Shown here piece by piece: positions 53,979-63,437 of a stretch of DNA of 64,000 nt (the first letter of the stretch is position 1; each line of letters begins with the position of its first letter). The position numbers and the translations under genes were made by a program. The notes beneath the pieces are model-generated. The model saw only the letters and a list, made by a program, of their open reading frames with translations, was not told the origin of the DNA and did not search any database. This DNA comes from Cellulomonas sp. Root930. GTDB taxonomy: Bacteria; Actinomycetota; Actinomycetes; Actinomycetales; Cellulomonadaceae. The DNA is taken from the NCBI GenBank assembly GCA_001429255.1, contig LMJI01000001.1:2645879-2709878 (forward strand), given 5' to 3'.

Positions 53979-55550
53979 GTGGCCGAGGACAAGTCGTCAC
54001 GCCGGACGCCGCGAGCACGAAGCGCCGGGACGTCACCGGGCACGCCGCCCGCCGACGACACACCCGACACGTCCGACGGCGAGTCGCCGGTGGGTGACAC
54101 GGCTCCGGTCGACACCGGCCCCGCCGACGCCGTGGTCGAGCCGAACGAGCCCGCCGGCTCGCAGCAGGACACCGTCGAGATCCCGGCCGGCATCGAGGTG
54201 GTCGTGCCGGCGTCGTCGCCGACGGAGGACCGGGCGGTCCTGCTCGCGCGGCTGCAGCTGCTGGAGACCGAGAACGCGCGCTTGCGTGCCGGTACGCCCA
54301 GCGAGGCGGTGCCACGCCGGCGGCGCAAGGTCGGTCGCTCGACGGCAGCCGTGATCCTCATCCTCATCGGTGCCCTGCTGGCACCCGTGGCGGTCGTCGG
54401 CAGCTGGGCACGCGGGCTGATGGTGGACACGGAGCGCTACGTCGACACGGTCGCACCCATCGCGCAGGACCCCCTGGTCCAGTCGGCCGTGTCGAACCGG
54501 ATCACCGTGGCCGTCGTCGACGCGCTGAACGTGGAAGAGCTGACCACGCAGGCCACGGACGCGGTGGCCAACCTGGACCTCCCGCCGGTCGTGTCCGGTG
54601 CGGTGCAGTCGCTCCAGGCCCCGCTGCAGGAGGCGATCACCGGGTTCATCCGCAAGAACGTCACCAAGATCGTCAGCTCCGACGCGTTCGAGAACATCTG
54701 GGCGGAGGCGAACCGGGCCGCGCACGAGCAGATCGTCGCCACCCTGCGCGGTGATCCGGACGCCCTCGCACAGATCAGTGAGAGCGGCGCCCTGACGCTG
54801 GACATCACGCCGATCATCGAGCAGGTCAAGACGTCGCTCGAGCAGGCCGGATTCACGATCGTGAGCCGTATCCCGACGATCAACGTCAGCTTCCCGATCG
54901 CCTCCAGCGCCGACCTGGTGCGGCTGCAGAGCGCGTACCGGCTGATCGACATCGTCGGCGGTCTGCTGCCCTACCTGTCGCTGGGCCTGCTCGCGGCCGG
55001 GGTGCTCGCCGCACAGCACCGGTCGCGCGCCCTCGTCGTCGCCGGTCTCTCGCTCGCCGGCGCGATGCTGCTGCTGGGGTTCGCGCTCCTGATCGGCAGG
55101 TCGCTCTATGCGAGCTCGCTCCCACCCACGGTGCAACGGGTCGACACCGCAGTCTCGATCTACGACCAGTTCGTCTCGCTGCTGCGCGTCGGGCTGCGCG
55201 TCGGCCTCGTGCTCGGGCTGCTGCTGGCGATCATCGCGTTCGTCGCGGGCGGGACGACGGCCGCTCGCCAGCTGCGCGCCTCCTCGTCGCAGGCTGCCGC
55301 GTGGCTGCGGGACGCCGGCGACCGCCGAGGCGTCAGCACCGGACCGGTCGGCGTCTGGCTGGACCAGCAGCGCACCCTCGTGCGGGTCGTGGTCGTCGCG
55401 CTCGCCGCTCTTGCGCTCGTCCTGGCCGACCGGCTCACGCCCGCCTACGTGGTCACGGTGTTCGTGGTCGCGCTCGTGGTGCTCGGTCTCGCGACCCTGG
55501 CAGCACGGCCCCGGCGTGAGGACGCCGAGCCGGACGCGCTCCTGGTCTAG
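53979..55550 (+). CDS. hypothetical multi-domain membrane protein
   Basis: The 523-residue protein starts with a long Asp/Pro/Thr-rich tail (about 1-90), then a helix (TAAVILILIGALLAPVAVVGS) and an extracytoplasmic helical region (about 150-310) typical of PdtaS-like or band-7-like actinobacterial families. Two or three further helices follow, ending with a membrane hairpin near 490-515. No enzymatic motif is seen. The GTG at 53979 has GGGGAGGG upstream. The role is unknown. Confidence 0.75.
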   Translation: MAEDKSSRRTPRARSAGTSPGTPPADDTPDTSDGESPVGDTAPVDTGPADAVVEPNEPAGSQQDTVEIPAGIEVVVPASSPTEDRAVLLARLQLLETENARLRAGTPSEAVPRRRRKVGRSTAAVILILIGALLAPVAVVGSWARGLMVDTERYVDTVAPIAQDPLVQSAVSNRITVAVVDALNVEELTTQATDAVANLDLPPVVSGAVQSLQAPLQEAITGFIRKNVTKIVSSDAFENIWAEANRAAHEQIVATLRGDPDALAQISESGALTLDITPIIEQVKTSLEQAGFTIVSRIPTINVSFPIASSADLVRLQSAYRLIDIVGGLLPYLSLGLLAAGVLAAQHRSRALVVAGLSLAGAMLLLGFALLIGRSLYASSLPPTVQRVDTAVSIYDQFVSLLRVGLRVGLVLGLLLAIIAFVAGGTTAARQLRASSSQAAAWLRDAGDRRGVSTGPVGVWLDQQRTLVRVVVVALAALALVLADRLTPAYVVTVFVVALVVLGLATLAARPRREDAEPDALLV

Positions 55551-55553
55551 GGG

Positions 55554-57074
55554 TCAGCGGTCGCAGCTCTCGTCGGCGGACGCGCTCGCGAGGACCCGTG
55601 TGGCGCGCTCGCGGCCGAGGTTCCAGTCCGCGACACCGACCGTCGGTGGCACGGCTGCCGAGGCGAGCAGGCACGCGCGCAGGTCCGGGTCGTCGACCTC
55701 GGCGTACGCGGGGACCGCGTCGGCGGACAGCCCCGCGAGGTAGTCGGCGTCGAGCGTGCCCGTGAGGTCCGCCGTCGTGTTGTGGCGGACGATCTGCGCG
55801 TCGGGGTTCACCAGGGCGAGCCCGAGCATCGCGACCGCGACCACCTGGACGACAGCCCGGGGCAGCCACCGGCCGCGCCACCGGACCCCCGCGACCAGGA
55901 CGAGCACGAAGACGGCGGCGAGGGCGATCTCGACCACGGTGACGAACACCCGCAGCCGCGTGAGCCCGAACGCCTCGACGTACAGGTCCATGCGGCGCAG
56001 CGCGGACGCGACGACCCCGAGCGTGCCGAGGCACAGGACCCCGAGCGCGATCCGGGACAGCAGCCGGTCGCGCGGGGTCGCCCGCGGTGCCCGGCGCGCA
56101 GCGACGGCCACGACGACGAGCGTGAGGGCGGTGACGACCACCAGCTGCGCGAACCCCTCCCGGGCGTACTGCGCGTAGGACAGGCCGGCGGTCTCCAGCA
56201 CGTGCCTGTGCCCCCCGAGCAGTGCGCCGACCTGCACCATCACGAACAGCAGCACCATCGCGTCCAGCGCGAGCACCGGCACGAGCCACTCACCGCGCTT
56301 CGCCGACGCACGGGGCGCAAGGCGGGCGTCGGACCAGCTGGGCGGTGCCAGGGCGAGATGCGCCAGCGCGGCCGCGACGAGGGCCACGAGGGTGCCGACG
56401 ACGACCTGACCCGGCAGCAGGTCCGCCTCGACGCGGGGCATCAGGCTGGCGAAGACGCGGTCGGCGCTCGCGAACAGCAGACCGAACACGAGCAGCAGCC
56501 CGACGGTGATCGCCCCGCTGCGCAGTGCGACCGTCAGCTGACCTCGGCGGGCACCCGCCAGGGTCTCGAGGCCCTTGGCCACCCACGGCAGCGCCCGCAC
56601 GGAGCCCGCCGCCCACGTCAGCGGGGCGAGCACCGCGGCCGGCGCCGACCCGGACGACGTCACCGCGACGACGCCGGCCCAGGCCGCCACGAGCCCGCAG
56701 AGCACGACCACCCAGCCCGCGTCGCGCACCGCCACGACCGCGACCAGCGCGACGGACAGCACCGCGGTGATGATGTCGTTCCCGTTGCGGCGCCGGACCA
56801 TGGCCGGCACGGCCGCCGCCCAGACGAGCAGCCCGACCAGCGCGGCGCCGAGGCCGGGCCGGTGGCCCACCAGCAGCACGGCGCCGACGACGCCGACCAC
56901 GCCGCACAGGACCAGGGTGCGCGTCTCGATCGGTCGTCGTCGCTCCGCCCAGAACGGCACCAGCACCTGCGCCACCCGTCCGGGCACGCGCGGGACGGGA
57001 ACAGCACGGCCCGCCACCCAGGAGGGCGGCGGGCCGGGCAGTGCGGGCGGGGTCGGGGCTCCGGAGTCGGTCAT
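55554..57074 (-). CDS. DUF4153/DUF4173-like membrane protein
   Basis: The 506-residue protein has about 12 hydrophobic helices and a C-terminal extracytoplasmic tail with conserved Cys. The motif ETAGLSYAQYAREGFAQLVVVT is typical of DUF4153/DUF4173 proteins, which have unknown function in envelope biology. TAGCGT (57087-57082) ends 7 nt before the ATG (leaderless). It is convergent with the previous gene (3-bp gap). Confidence 0.82.
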   Translation of the reverse strand: MTDSGAPTPPALPGPPPSWVAGRAVPVPRVPGRVAQVLVPFWAERRRPIETRTLVLCGVVGVVGAVLLVGHRPGLGAALVGLLVWAAAVPAMVRRRNGNDIITAVLSVALVAVVAVRDAGWVVVLCGLVAAWAGVVAVTSSGSAPAAVLAPLTWAAGSVRALPWVAKGLETLAGARRGQLTVALRSGAITVGLLLVFGLLFASADRVFASLMPRVEADLLPGQVVVGTLVALVAAALAHLALAPPSWSDARLAPRASAKRGEWLVPVLALDAMVLLFVMVQVGALLGGHRHVLETAGLSYAQYAREGFAQLVVVTALTLVVVAVAARRAPRATPRDRLLSRIALGVLCLGTLGVVASALRRMDLYVEAFGLTRLRVFVTVVEIALAAVFVLVLVAGVRWRGRWLPRAVVQVVAVAMLGLALVNPDAQIVRHNTTADLTGTLDADYLAGLSADAVPAYAEVDDPDLRACLLASAAVPPTVGVADWNLGRERATRVLASASADESCDR

Positions 57075-57186
57075 GAGCGACACGCTAGACACCGGCGTCT
57101 GCGCACGTCACAGACTTGCGCGGGGGTCCCGTGCACGTTGTGTGCAGTGGATCGGCGTGCCTGCACAACTGACGCACAGGTGGGGC

Positions 57187-59169
57187 TCAGCGGCGCACGG
57201 TGACCACCCGCTCGGCCGTCGACGTGCTGCCTGCCGCGTTGCTGAGCACGGCGACGAACGCGTAGGAGCCGGGGGCGAGCCCGGTCACGGCGGTGCGGGC
57301 GGTCTGTCGCTGCGGCGAGGCTGCCGTGAGCGACTGCTCGTCGACGAGGACCCCGTCGCGGTAGAGCGCGTAGTGCGTCGCGTTGGTGCCCCACCACAGG
57401 GTGCTGGTGACGGCGAACGACCCGTCGCCGTCGCGGTTGTCGTCGCTCAGGACCGCGCGACCCGGGGCCGCGTCGGTGACGACGACCGTGCGCGGGCGCG
57501 ACGTGCTCGTCCCGTACGGGTTGAGCAGCTCGACCACGTAGGTGTAGCTCCCGTCGACCTTGCCGGTGACCGGGAAGGCGACGGTCTGCCGGTGCGGGGT
57601 CGTCCCGGTGAGCCACTGGGCGCCCACGAGCACCCCGTTCTCGTAGAGCCGGGCGACGGTGGCGTTCTGGCCCCACCACAGGGTGGCCGTCACGGTGTAG
57701 GAGCCGTCGTGCAGGCCGGTGTCCCAGCCGTTGTCGTCGGAGAGCACGGCGACGCCCGGCGTCGCGGTGGCCACGGGTGTGCCGGAGGCGAGCACCCCGG
57801 CGCCGGCCCCGGCGCGCACGATCCCGGGCACGTCCTGCACCGGGTCGAGCGCGTAGTCGTACACGTCGGCCGGGCTCCACCGGGCCGTCGGGGCGAGCGG
57901 CACGGGTGCCGTGGCGTTGAACGCCGCGACGAGGTCGGTCACCTGCCCGTTCACGGTGGAGCCGGTCTCGAGCAGCTGCGTCCCGCCCCACCGGGTGATG
58001 ATCCGTGCGGGGTCCACGCCGGGCGCCAGCTCGAACGCGTTGTTCTCCGCGACGATGCTCGACTCGATGCCGGCGCCCCAGTAGTACTGGAACAGCCCCT
58101 CGGTCGTCTGCGTGTAGAGGTTGTCGTAGAGGTGCACGTCGCCGAATCGCACGCGCGGTGCGCGCTGGCCGATGTCGATCCAGTGGTTGTGGTGGAGCGT
58201 GACCCGGTGCTGGCCACGGTCCTGGAGCCGGGAGTCCGACGACCCGATGAGCTCGGTCTTGTCGTGGTCGTCGAGCCGGTTCCAGGAGACCGTCACCAGG
58301 TCGGACCCGTGCGTGATGTCGAGCAGCCCGTCGTGCACCTCGAACGGCCGGCCGTAGACGGTCGGCAGCGCGCTGTGCGGGTGGTCGCCGTCGTCGAACG
58401 TGTTGTGGTCCACCCAGACGCTCGTCGAGGTCCACACCGACACGTTGTCGTAGGCGGAGTTCCAGTTGCCGACAGCCGTGTCCGTGGGGTCCCAGACCGG
58501 GAAGCAGTCGTAGGCGTCGGCGAGGGTGAGGTTCCGCACGATGACGTTGTGCGCGTCGCGGATCCGCATGCTCGCGCCCACGATCTTCGCGTCCGTGCCG
58601 ACGCCGACCAGGGTGACGTTCGACCCGACGTGCTGGAGCGTCGCTGCGGCCTGGACGGCGGCTGCGGCGATGCGCGCGTCCTCGAGCGGCCCGCTGGGCT
58701 TCGCGCGTCCCCACGGGCCGGTGGGGTCGAAGTGGGCGACGTAGTCGGCCATCCGGAACGGCCGGCCGGTGTCCGACACGGTCACCTGCGCGGCGAAGCC
58801 GTCGCACGTGGCGGGGTCGAAGGCGGTGATCGTCCCGGTGACGTAGACGATGCGCGGGACGACGTTGCGGCGGGCGTCGGTCTGGCTGCCGCCGGGCTTG
58901 CCGGCGAGGGCGTCGCGCAGCTCCTGCCAGGTGTCGACGACGTAGACCTCCGACGGGGAGGCGTCGGCCCCGCCCGTGGTCCCGGTGGCCACGGCCGGCT
59001 TGCCGTCGGGCACAGTCGGTCCCTCGTAGGAGGCCCAGCCGTCCCCGGGCGGGAGGACGTCGCGGCCGAGGTCGACGGCGGGTGGCGGGGGAGCGGCGTG
59101 AGCGGTCGTCGGCGGGAGGAGGAGCGCTCCTGCGGCGAGGGTGACGACGAGGGTACGACGAGCTCTCAT
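57187..59169 (-). CDS. secreted pectate lyase (polysaccharide lyase family 1)
   Basis: The 660-residue protein has a Sec signal peptide (about 1-25, cleavage after AHA). A PL1 right-handed beta-helix (about 30-420) carries catalytic motifs VWVDHNTFDDGDH, DITHGSDLVTVSWNRLDDHDK and VTLHHNHWIDIGQRAPRVRFG. Two C-terminal repeats (about 455-560 and 570-655) resemble carbohydrate-binding or Fn3-like modules with GSYTVTATLWWGQNATVARLYENG. It degrades pectin. A LacI-type operator lies upstream. Confidence 0.93.
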   Translation of the reverse strand: MRARRTLVVTLAAGALLLPPTTAHAAPPPPAVDLGRDVLPPGDGWASYEGPTVPDGKPAVATGTTGGADASPSEVYVVDTWQELRDALAGKPGGSQTDARRNVVPRIVYVTGTITAFDPATCDGFAAQVTVSDTGRPFRMADYVAHFDPTGPWGRAKPSGPLEDARIAAAAVQAAATLQHVGSNVTLVGVGTDAKIVGASMRIRDAHNVIVRNLTLADAYDCFPVWDPTDTAVGNWNSAYDNVSVWTSTSVWVDHNTFDDGDHPHSALPTVYGRPFEVHDGLLDITHGSDLVTVSWNRLDDHDKTELIGSSDSRLQDRGQHRVTLHHNHWIDIGQRAPRVRFGDVHLYDNLYTQTTEGLFQYYWGAGIESSIVAENNAFELAPGVDPARIITRWGGTQLLETGSTVNGQVTDLVAAFNATAPVPLAPTARWSPADVYDYALDPVQDVPGIVRAGAGAGVLASGTPVATATPGVAVLSDDNGWDTGLHDGSYTVTATLWWGQNATVARLYENGVLVGAQWLTGTTPHRQTVAFPVTGKVDGSYTYVVELLNPYGTSTSRPRTVVVTDAAPGRAVLSDDNRDGDGSFAVTSTLWWGTNATHYALYRDGVLVDEQSLTAASPQRQTARTAVTGLAPGSYAFVAVLSNAAGSTSTAERVVTVRR

Positions 59170-59199
59170 GAGACGTCCTTGTCTCCGACAGGTGGGTGA

Positions 59200-59211
59200 G
59201 AAACCGGTTTC
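59200..59211. promoter_or_regulatory. LacI-type operator before pectate lyase
   Basis: GAAACCGGTTTC is a perfect 12-bp palindrome with a central CG, as in many LacI-family sites, lying 31 bp upstream of the pectate lyase ATG. The regulator is not in the adjacent sequence. The LacI protein at the left edge is about 59 kb away and cannot be assigned. Confidence 0.6.
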
Positions 59212-59274
59212 CGTACCGTGTCACAGAATGTCCGGTAAGCGCAATCCCTGTCGGCCGTCTGAGAGGCTGCGGCC

Positions 59275-59817
59275 ATGAGCCCCTGGCACACCCGCGACTC
59301 GACGACCGTCTACGAGAACCCCTGGATCCGCGTCCGGGAGGACGCCGTCGACCGCCCCGACGGCACGCCCGGCATCTACGGCGTGGTCGAGGTGCGCCAG
59401 CCCGCGGTGTTCGTCGTCCCCCTCACCGCCGACGACGAGGTGGTGCTCGTGGAGGTCGACCGGCATACGACCGGCATCTCGCTCGAGGTTCCCGCCGGCG
59501 GCTCCGACGGTGAGGACCTGGTGCTGGCCGCCCGCAGGGAGCTGCGTGAGGAGACCGGTCTCGAGGCGGACACGTGGGAGCTCGTCGGCTCGATGTTCGC
59601 GCTCAACGGGATCTGCCACGCGCCGGAGCACGTGTTCCTCGCTCGCGGCCTGCGCCCGTCGGACGAGCCGACCGAGCAGGCGGTCGAGGGGATCTCGGCC
59701 GTGCGCACCGTGGCGTGGACCCGCGTGCTGGAGCTGGTCGGCGACGGGACGATCTCGGACGGCGAGACCGTCGCGGCGCTGATGTACGCCGCGATCGCCC
59801 TGGGCCGGGTCCGCTGA
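59275..59817 (+). CDS. NUDIX hydrolase (ADP-ribose pyrophosphatase-like)
   Basis: The 180-residue protein has the Nudix box GGSDGEDLVLAARRELREETGLE (GX5EX7REXXEEXGU form) and resembles ADP-ribose pyrophosphatases. Substrate not certain. GAGGCT at 59263-59268 is a weak leaderless -10 ending 6 nt before the ATG. It is divergent from the pectate lyase gene. Confidence 0.87.
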   Translation: MSPWHTRDSTTVYENPWIRVREDAVDRPDGTPGIYGVVEVRQPAVFVVPLTADDEVVLVEVDRHTTGISLEVPAGGSDGEDLVLAARRELREETGLEADTWELVGSMFALNGICHAPEHVFLARGLRPSDEPTEQAVEGISAVRTVAWTRVLELVGDGTISDGETVAALMYAAIALGRVR

Positions 59818-59828
59818 GGGACCTGCTG

Positions 59829-60050
59829 TCAGCCGAGGAGGCCGAGCGCGCGCCCGACGATCGCGGCCATCGCCAGACCCGCGAGGGTCCAGCCGATGAT
59901 GCTGCCCGCGAGGTAGGCCGCGTACCGCGCGTGCTCGCGCGTCGAGCTGCCCCACAGGGGCGCGGGCGCCCACCGGATCGTGGTGCCCAGCTGCCGCAGA
60001 CGCTGGTCGATCGTGGCGGCGGGGTGGACTGCGGGACGGATGGCGGACAT
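59829..60050 (-). CDS. small membrane protein
   Basis: The 73-residue protein has an N-terminal soluble segment (MSAIRPAVHPAATIDQRLRQLG) and one or two C-terminal membrane helices (YAAYLAGSIIGWTLAGLAMAAIVG). No family is recognised. AAGGAG lies 6-7 nt before the ATG at 60050, which supports translation. It is convergent with the NUDIX gene. Confidence 0.65.
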   Translation of the reverse strand: MSAIRPAVHPAATIDQRLRQLGTTIRWAPAPLWGSSTREHARYAAYLAGSIIGWTLAGLAMAAIVGRALGLLG

Positions 60051-60126
60051 GAGGCGCTCCTTGTGGGTGCACGCGGACGAGGACCGGGGTGACCGGCACG
60101 ACCATCGTCCCTCGCGTGGGCTCTCT

Positions 60127-60152
60127 GCGGAGGGGTCCTTGGTCCCCTCCGC
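60127..60152. terminator. hairpin after the ATP-grasp operon
   Basis: GCGGAGGGG and CCCCTCCGC form a 9-bp stem with an 8-nt loop, 27 bp beyond the stop of the gamma-glutamylcyclotransferase-like gene on the minus strand. It is the probable end of that operon. Confidence 0.7.
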
Positions 60153-60178
60153 ACCCCGGAGGGGAGCCTGCCCAGGGG

Positions 60179-60778
60179 TCACGCAGGTCCGGTCCCGCCG
60201 CCCCCGGGGATCGTCGCCAGGTAGGACCGGATGCGTCCGGGATCCCAGCCGTGGCCCTGCCGGAGCCCGGCGGCCATGGTGGACAGGTACGCCGCGCTCG
60301 GGCGGTTCAGGGGCGCCTCGTCGCACCGCTGGGTCGTGAGCGTCAGGAGCGGGATCCCGGCGAGGCTCCCGAGACGGACGACCGTCTCGTAGCGACCAGG
60401 TCCCAGCCGCAGGTGTCCGGCACGGGCCAGCTCAGGAAGGTCGAGATCGGTGCCCGGTTCCCGCCTCATCTCCTGGGCGAGCACGTCGGCCAGCTGCCCC
60501 GGTCGGATCAGGTAGGCCATCGCGGGGACCCGTCCCGGCCCCGACGGATCGAGGACCGCGGTGCCGCCGCCCCAGGTCGACGAGGAGCCGGTGAAGTACA
60601 GGCGCCCGGGGATCACGAGAGCCGCGATGCGTTCAGGGTCCCGACGGTCCCGGCACCCGGGGTAGGTGCGACGGCTGCCCGGCGGGCGACCACCCCGCAG
60701 GTAGTGACGGAATCGGCTGGCGCTCAGGTTCGAGCCGTACGCGACGTACCAGAGCCGTTCGACGGGTACCGACGTCAT
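60179..60778 (-). CDS. gamma-glutamylcyclotransferase-like (AIG2/GGCT) protein
   Basis: The 199-residue protein begins with LWYVAYGSNLSASRFRHYLRGG, the YGSN motif of GGCT/AIG2 proteins, and keeps GGGTAVLDPS and a central Glu region. Enzymes of this fold cyclise gamma-glutamyl groups to 5-oxoproline. It overlaps the ATP-grasp gene by 4 bp (ATGA), so the ligase and a possible gamma-glutamyl-removing enzyme are co-translated. Substrate unknown. Confidence 0.85.
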   Translation of the reverse strand: MTSVPVERLWYVAYGSNLSASRFRHYLRGGRPPGSRRTYPGCRDRRDPERIAALVIPGRLYFTGSSSTWGGGTAVLDPSGPGRVPAMAYLIRPGQLADVLAQEMRREPGTDLDLPELARAGHLRLGPGRYETVVRLGSLAGIPLLTLTTQRCDEAPLNRPSAAYLSTMAAGLRQGHGWDPGRIRSYLATIPGGGGTGPA

Positions 60779-62313
60779 CCCGGGAGCTCCGGTGCGCGAG
60801 CGGCGGCCGCCGCCTCGTCCATCAGGACGTCCTCGGCGCGCCGGTAGAGGTCCATCGCCTCGTCCGCCGTGTTCCCGACCGCGGTCAGGCCGACGCGGCC
60901 CAGCTCGGTCAAGCAGCTGATCATGTGGAACACCACGCCCGACTCGCGCGACTGGTCGAAGTGCAACCCGTGCCGGGCGACGATGTCGAAGAGGTCGCCG
61001 ACCCGCAAGCCGCGCAGTGCCGGGCTCTCGAGGTGGTCCGTGGCGACGAGGTGCTTCTCGACGCCGTCCGACGTGAGGAAGCGCCCCGACGGTCCGTCGT
61101 AGCGACCGTCGGTGAGGAACTGCAGGGTCAGGAAGGGATGCGTCGTCCCGCCCTTGCGCAGGTTCAACTCGATCGCGTGCGCCTCCCACGATCCGGCGTC
61201 GTCCCGCACGACGACGAAGTCGACGGCGAAACGGCCGAGGACCCCCTCGGCGGCCAGCCGCCGGCCGATGACCTCGGCCGGCTCACTGATCAGTCGCGAG
61301 TAGGCGGGGTCCGCCGGGAACGTGCAGCCGATGTAGCGCTGGCCACTGGGACCGCCGAGCAGCTGGTCGTGGGTGGACAGGAGCTCGACGCGCCCGTCGG
61401 GCAGGACCCGGAGCTGCACGCTCGGGCTGCGCAGCGCGGTTCCCGTGACGCGTTCCTCGACGATGCCGCCGTCGCGGGCGAAGCGGTCCCAGTACTCGTC
61501 CCTCGTGAGGGTCGGCGACTCGAGCTCGAGCTCGGACACACGCGCGGTGACGAGCTCTCGACGTCCCACGCCGACACCACGCAGGTCGACCGTGGCATTG
61601 CCGTTGCCGGCCACCCCGTCGTTCAGCTTGACGATCATCGACTCCGTGCCCGGGCGCCGGGCCAGCACCGACGTGATGGCGTCGACGACCGCCTCCTGGT
61701 CGCGGAGCCCCTCGGCGCCGAGCGGGTGCCGGACGCCCTCCTCGGCGAAGAGCCGACGGCATCCGGACTTGGTGCCGAGATCGGACAACCGGGGGTCCGA
61801 GCCGTACATCGGGATGCCGAGGGTCAGGGCGAGGTCCCGCTCGCGGTCCGTCGTGCTGTAGGCGATCAGGTGGCAGCGGTCGCGGTTGGGGATGCCCGCG
61901 CCGATCGTCGAGATCAGCCTCGGCCGGTCGAGGAGCTTCTCGCTGAGCGGCCGCAGCGTCGAGTCGTCGACCGACACGAGCGTGAGGCGGGCGCGCGCGT
62001 GACTCGGGATCACCCCCGGCAGGAGCGCGAGGTAGTACTCGATGATGCCGTCCTTGATCGGCGTCGACGTCACGTAGGTCATCCGCAGCGCGGGCTGGCG
62101 CAGGAGGAGCAGGAGGAAGAGGAACCGTTCCTCGAAGGCCTGGACGAGTCCCGCGCTGGCCACCAGGGGGTCCACCGCCACCGAGGGGACGATCACGACC
62201 GACTCGTCGTCGTGGTCGTGGCGCATCACGTCCCAGACCGCCCTCATCCGCTGCTGGAGCGCCGCGAACCGCTCCCAGCGGGCCGCCGAGTCGAGCTCGT
62301 CCAGCGTGGTCAC
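60775..62313 (-). CDS. PGM1-like ATP-grasp ligase
   Basis: The 512-residue protein has a pre-ATP-grasp region (about 30-165), an ATP-grasp core (about 175-400, with MIVKLNDGVAGNGN, VEERVTG and AIELNLRKGGTTHPFLTL) and a C-terminal domain (about 410-500) like that of PGM1, the pheganomycin peptide ligase. It should form amide bonds between a carboxylate and an amine. The GTG at 62313 overlaps the cyclase stop (GTGA). Its position between signalling genes and GGCT is unusual. Confidence 0.85.
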   Translation of the reverse strand: MTTLDELDSAARWERFAALQQRMRAVWDVMRHDHDDESVVIVPSVAVDPLVASAGLVQAFEERFLFLLLLLRQPALRMTYVTSTPIKDGIIEYYLALLPGVIPSHARARLTLVSVDDSTLRPLSEKLLDRPRLISTIGAGIPNRDRCHLIAYSTTDRERDLALTLGIPMYGSDPRLSDLGTKSGCRRLFAEEGVRHPLGAEGLRDQEAVVDAITSVLARRPGTESMIVKLNDGVAGNGNATVDLRGVGVGRRELVTARVSELELESPTLTRDEYWDRFARDGGIVEERVTGTALRSPSVQLRVLPDGRVELLSTHDQLLGGPSGQRYIGCTFPADPAYSRLISEPAEVIGRRLAAEGVLGRFAVDFVVVRDDAGSWEAHAIELNLRKGGTTHPFLTLQFLTDGRYDGPSGRFLTSDGVEKHLVATDHLESPALRGLRVGDLFDIVARHGLHFDQSRESGVVFHMISCLTELGRVGLTAVGNTADEAMDLYRRAEDVLMDEAAAAARAPELPG

Positions 62314-63437
62314 GACTGACTCACCCCGGCACTCTCGATGACGTAGGTGCTCACCGGTCGGCTGAAACCGCGCAGCTCGAGGGCGCCGACCGGCTGCCCC
62401 GCGGCGCGCTCCTCGACGGCTGCGAACACGCGTTCGCTCACCAGGACCTGCCCAGCGCCCGCTGCGGCGCAGAGCCGCGCGGCGAGGTTGGTCACGCTGC
62501 CGATCGCGGCGTAGTCGGAGCGACCCTCGAAGCCGATCCGCCCCAGCGTGGCGAATCCCTGCGCGACGCCGACGCCGAAGCCGAGCTCGTGCCCGCGGCG
62601 CGCCCAGCCCTGCGCGAGCCGGGCCACCCGGTCACGCATCGCCATCGCCATCGCGACAGCGCGCCATGCCGGGTCGTCGCACGGGATCGGGTCGTTGAAG
62701 AAGACCATGAGTCCGTCCCCGGTGAAGCGCTCGAGCGTCCCCTCGAACTCGACGATCAGCTCTCCGAGCTCCCGGTGGTACTCGTTCAGGACCCACATCA
62801 CCTCCTCCGGCTCGGACCGCTCGGCGAACGGCGTGAACCCGCGCAGGTCGCAGAACACGACGACGATCTCGCGGCGGTGGCTGTCGAGGAGGGACTCGTC
62901 CCCGGAGTCGAGCACGAGGTCCGCGAGCTGAGGCGGCAGGAACCGTCTGAGCCTCTGGAGGCGCTGCAGCTCGTCCACCTGCGTGCGGACGCGCGACTCG
63001 AGCTCCCGGTTCCACTCCGCGAGCTCCGCGGCCTGCCGGGCGATGGTGTCCTGGTAGCGCTTCACCCGCGCCAGCGACGCCACCCGCGCGACGAGCTCGC
63101 CGTGGTGGAAGGGCTTCGCGACGAAGTCGTCCGCCCCGGCCTCGATGGCGTGGAGCTTCTCCTGATCGCCGCTCGCGGTGATCATCACCACGGGAAGGTA
63201 CGCGGTGCGCGGGTCGGCCCTGAGCCGGCGGCAGACCTCGTACCCGTCGATCCCGGCCATCACGATGTCGAGGAGCACGAGGTCGACCGTCTGGTCGGGT
63301 CGGGCCAGGAAGGCCAGCGCCTCCTCACCGGACGTCGCGAGCTCGAGCCGGTAGCCGCGCGGCTCGAGGACGGCCTGGAGCAGCCGCAGGTTCTGCGGCA
63401 GGTCGTCGACGGCGAGGATCGTCACCTGGTCAGGCAT
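62310..63437 (-). CDS. response regulator with class III nucleotidyl cyclase domain
   Basis: The 375-residue protein has an N-terminal receiver domain with phospho-acceptor D57 and K108. A coiled-coil linker (about 125-165) follows, then a class III cyclase domain with metal-binding D197 (FCDLRGFT) and D241 (FTGDGLMVFFND), D308 (SDYAAIG), N317 and R321. The Lys that usually contacts adenine is R237, and the selectivity pair favours ATP through D308. It likely makes cAMP on phosphorylation. It overlaps the upstream receiver gene by 8 bp. Confidence 0.92.
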   Translation of the reverse strand: MPDQVTILAVDDLPQNLRLLQAVLEPRGYRLELATSGEEALAFLARPDQTVDLVLLDIVMAGIDGYEVCRRLRADPRTAYLPVVMITASGDQEKLHAIEAGADDFVAKPFHHGELVARVASLARVKRYQDTIARQAAELAEWNRELESRVRTQVDELQRLQRLRRFLPPQLADLVLDSGDESLLDSHRREIVVVFCDLRGFTPFAERSEPEEVMWVLNEYHRELGELIVEFEGTLERFTGDGLMVFFNDPIPCDDPAWRAVAMAMAMRDRVARLAQGWARRGHELGFGVGVAQGFATLGRIGFEGRSDYAAIGSVTNLAARLCAAAGAGQVLVSERVFAAVEERAAGQPVGALELRGFSRPVSTYVIESAGVSQS

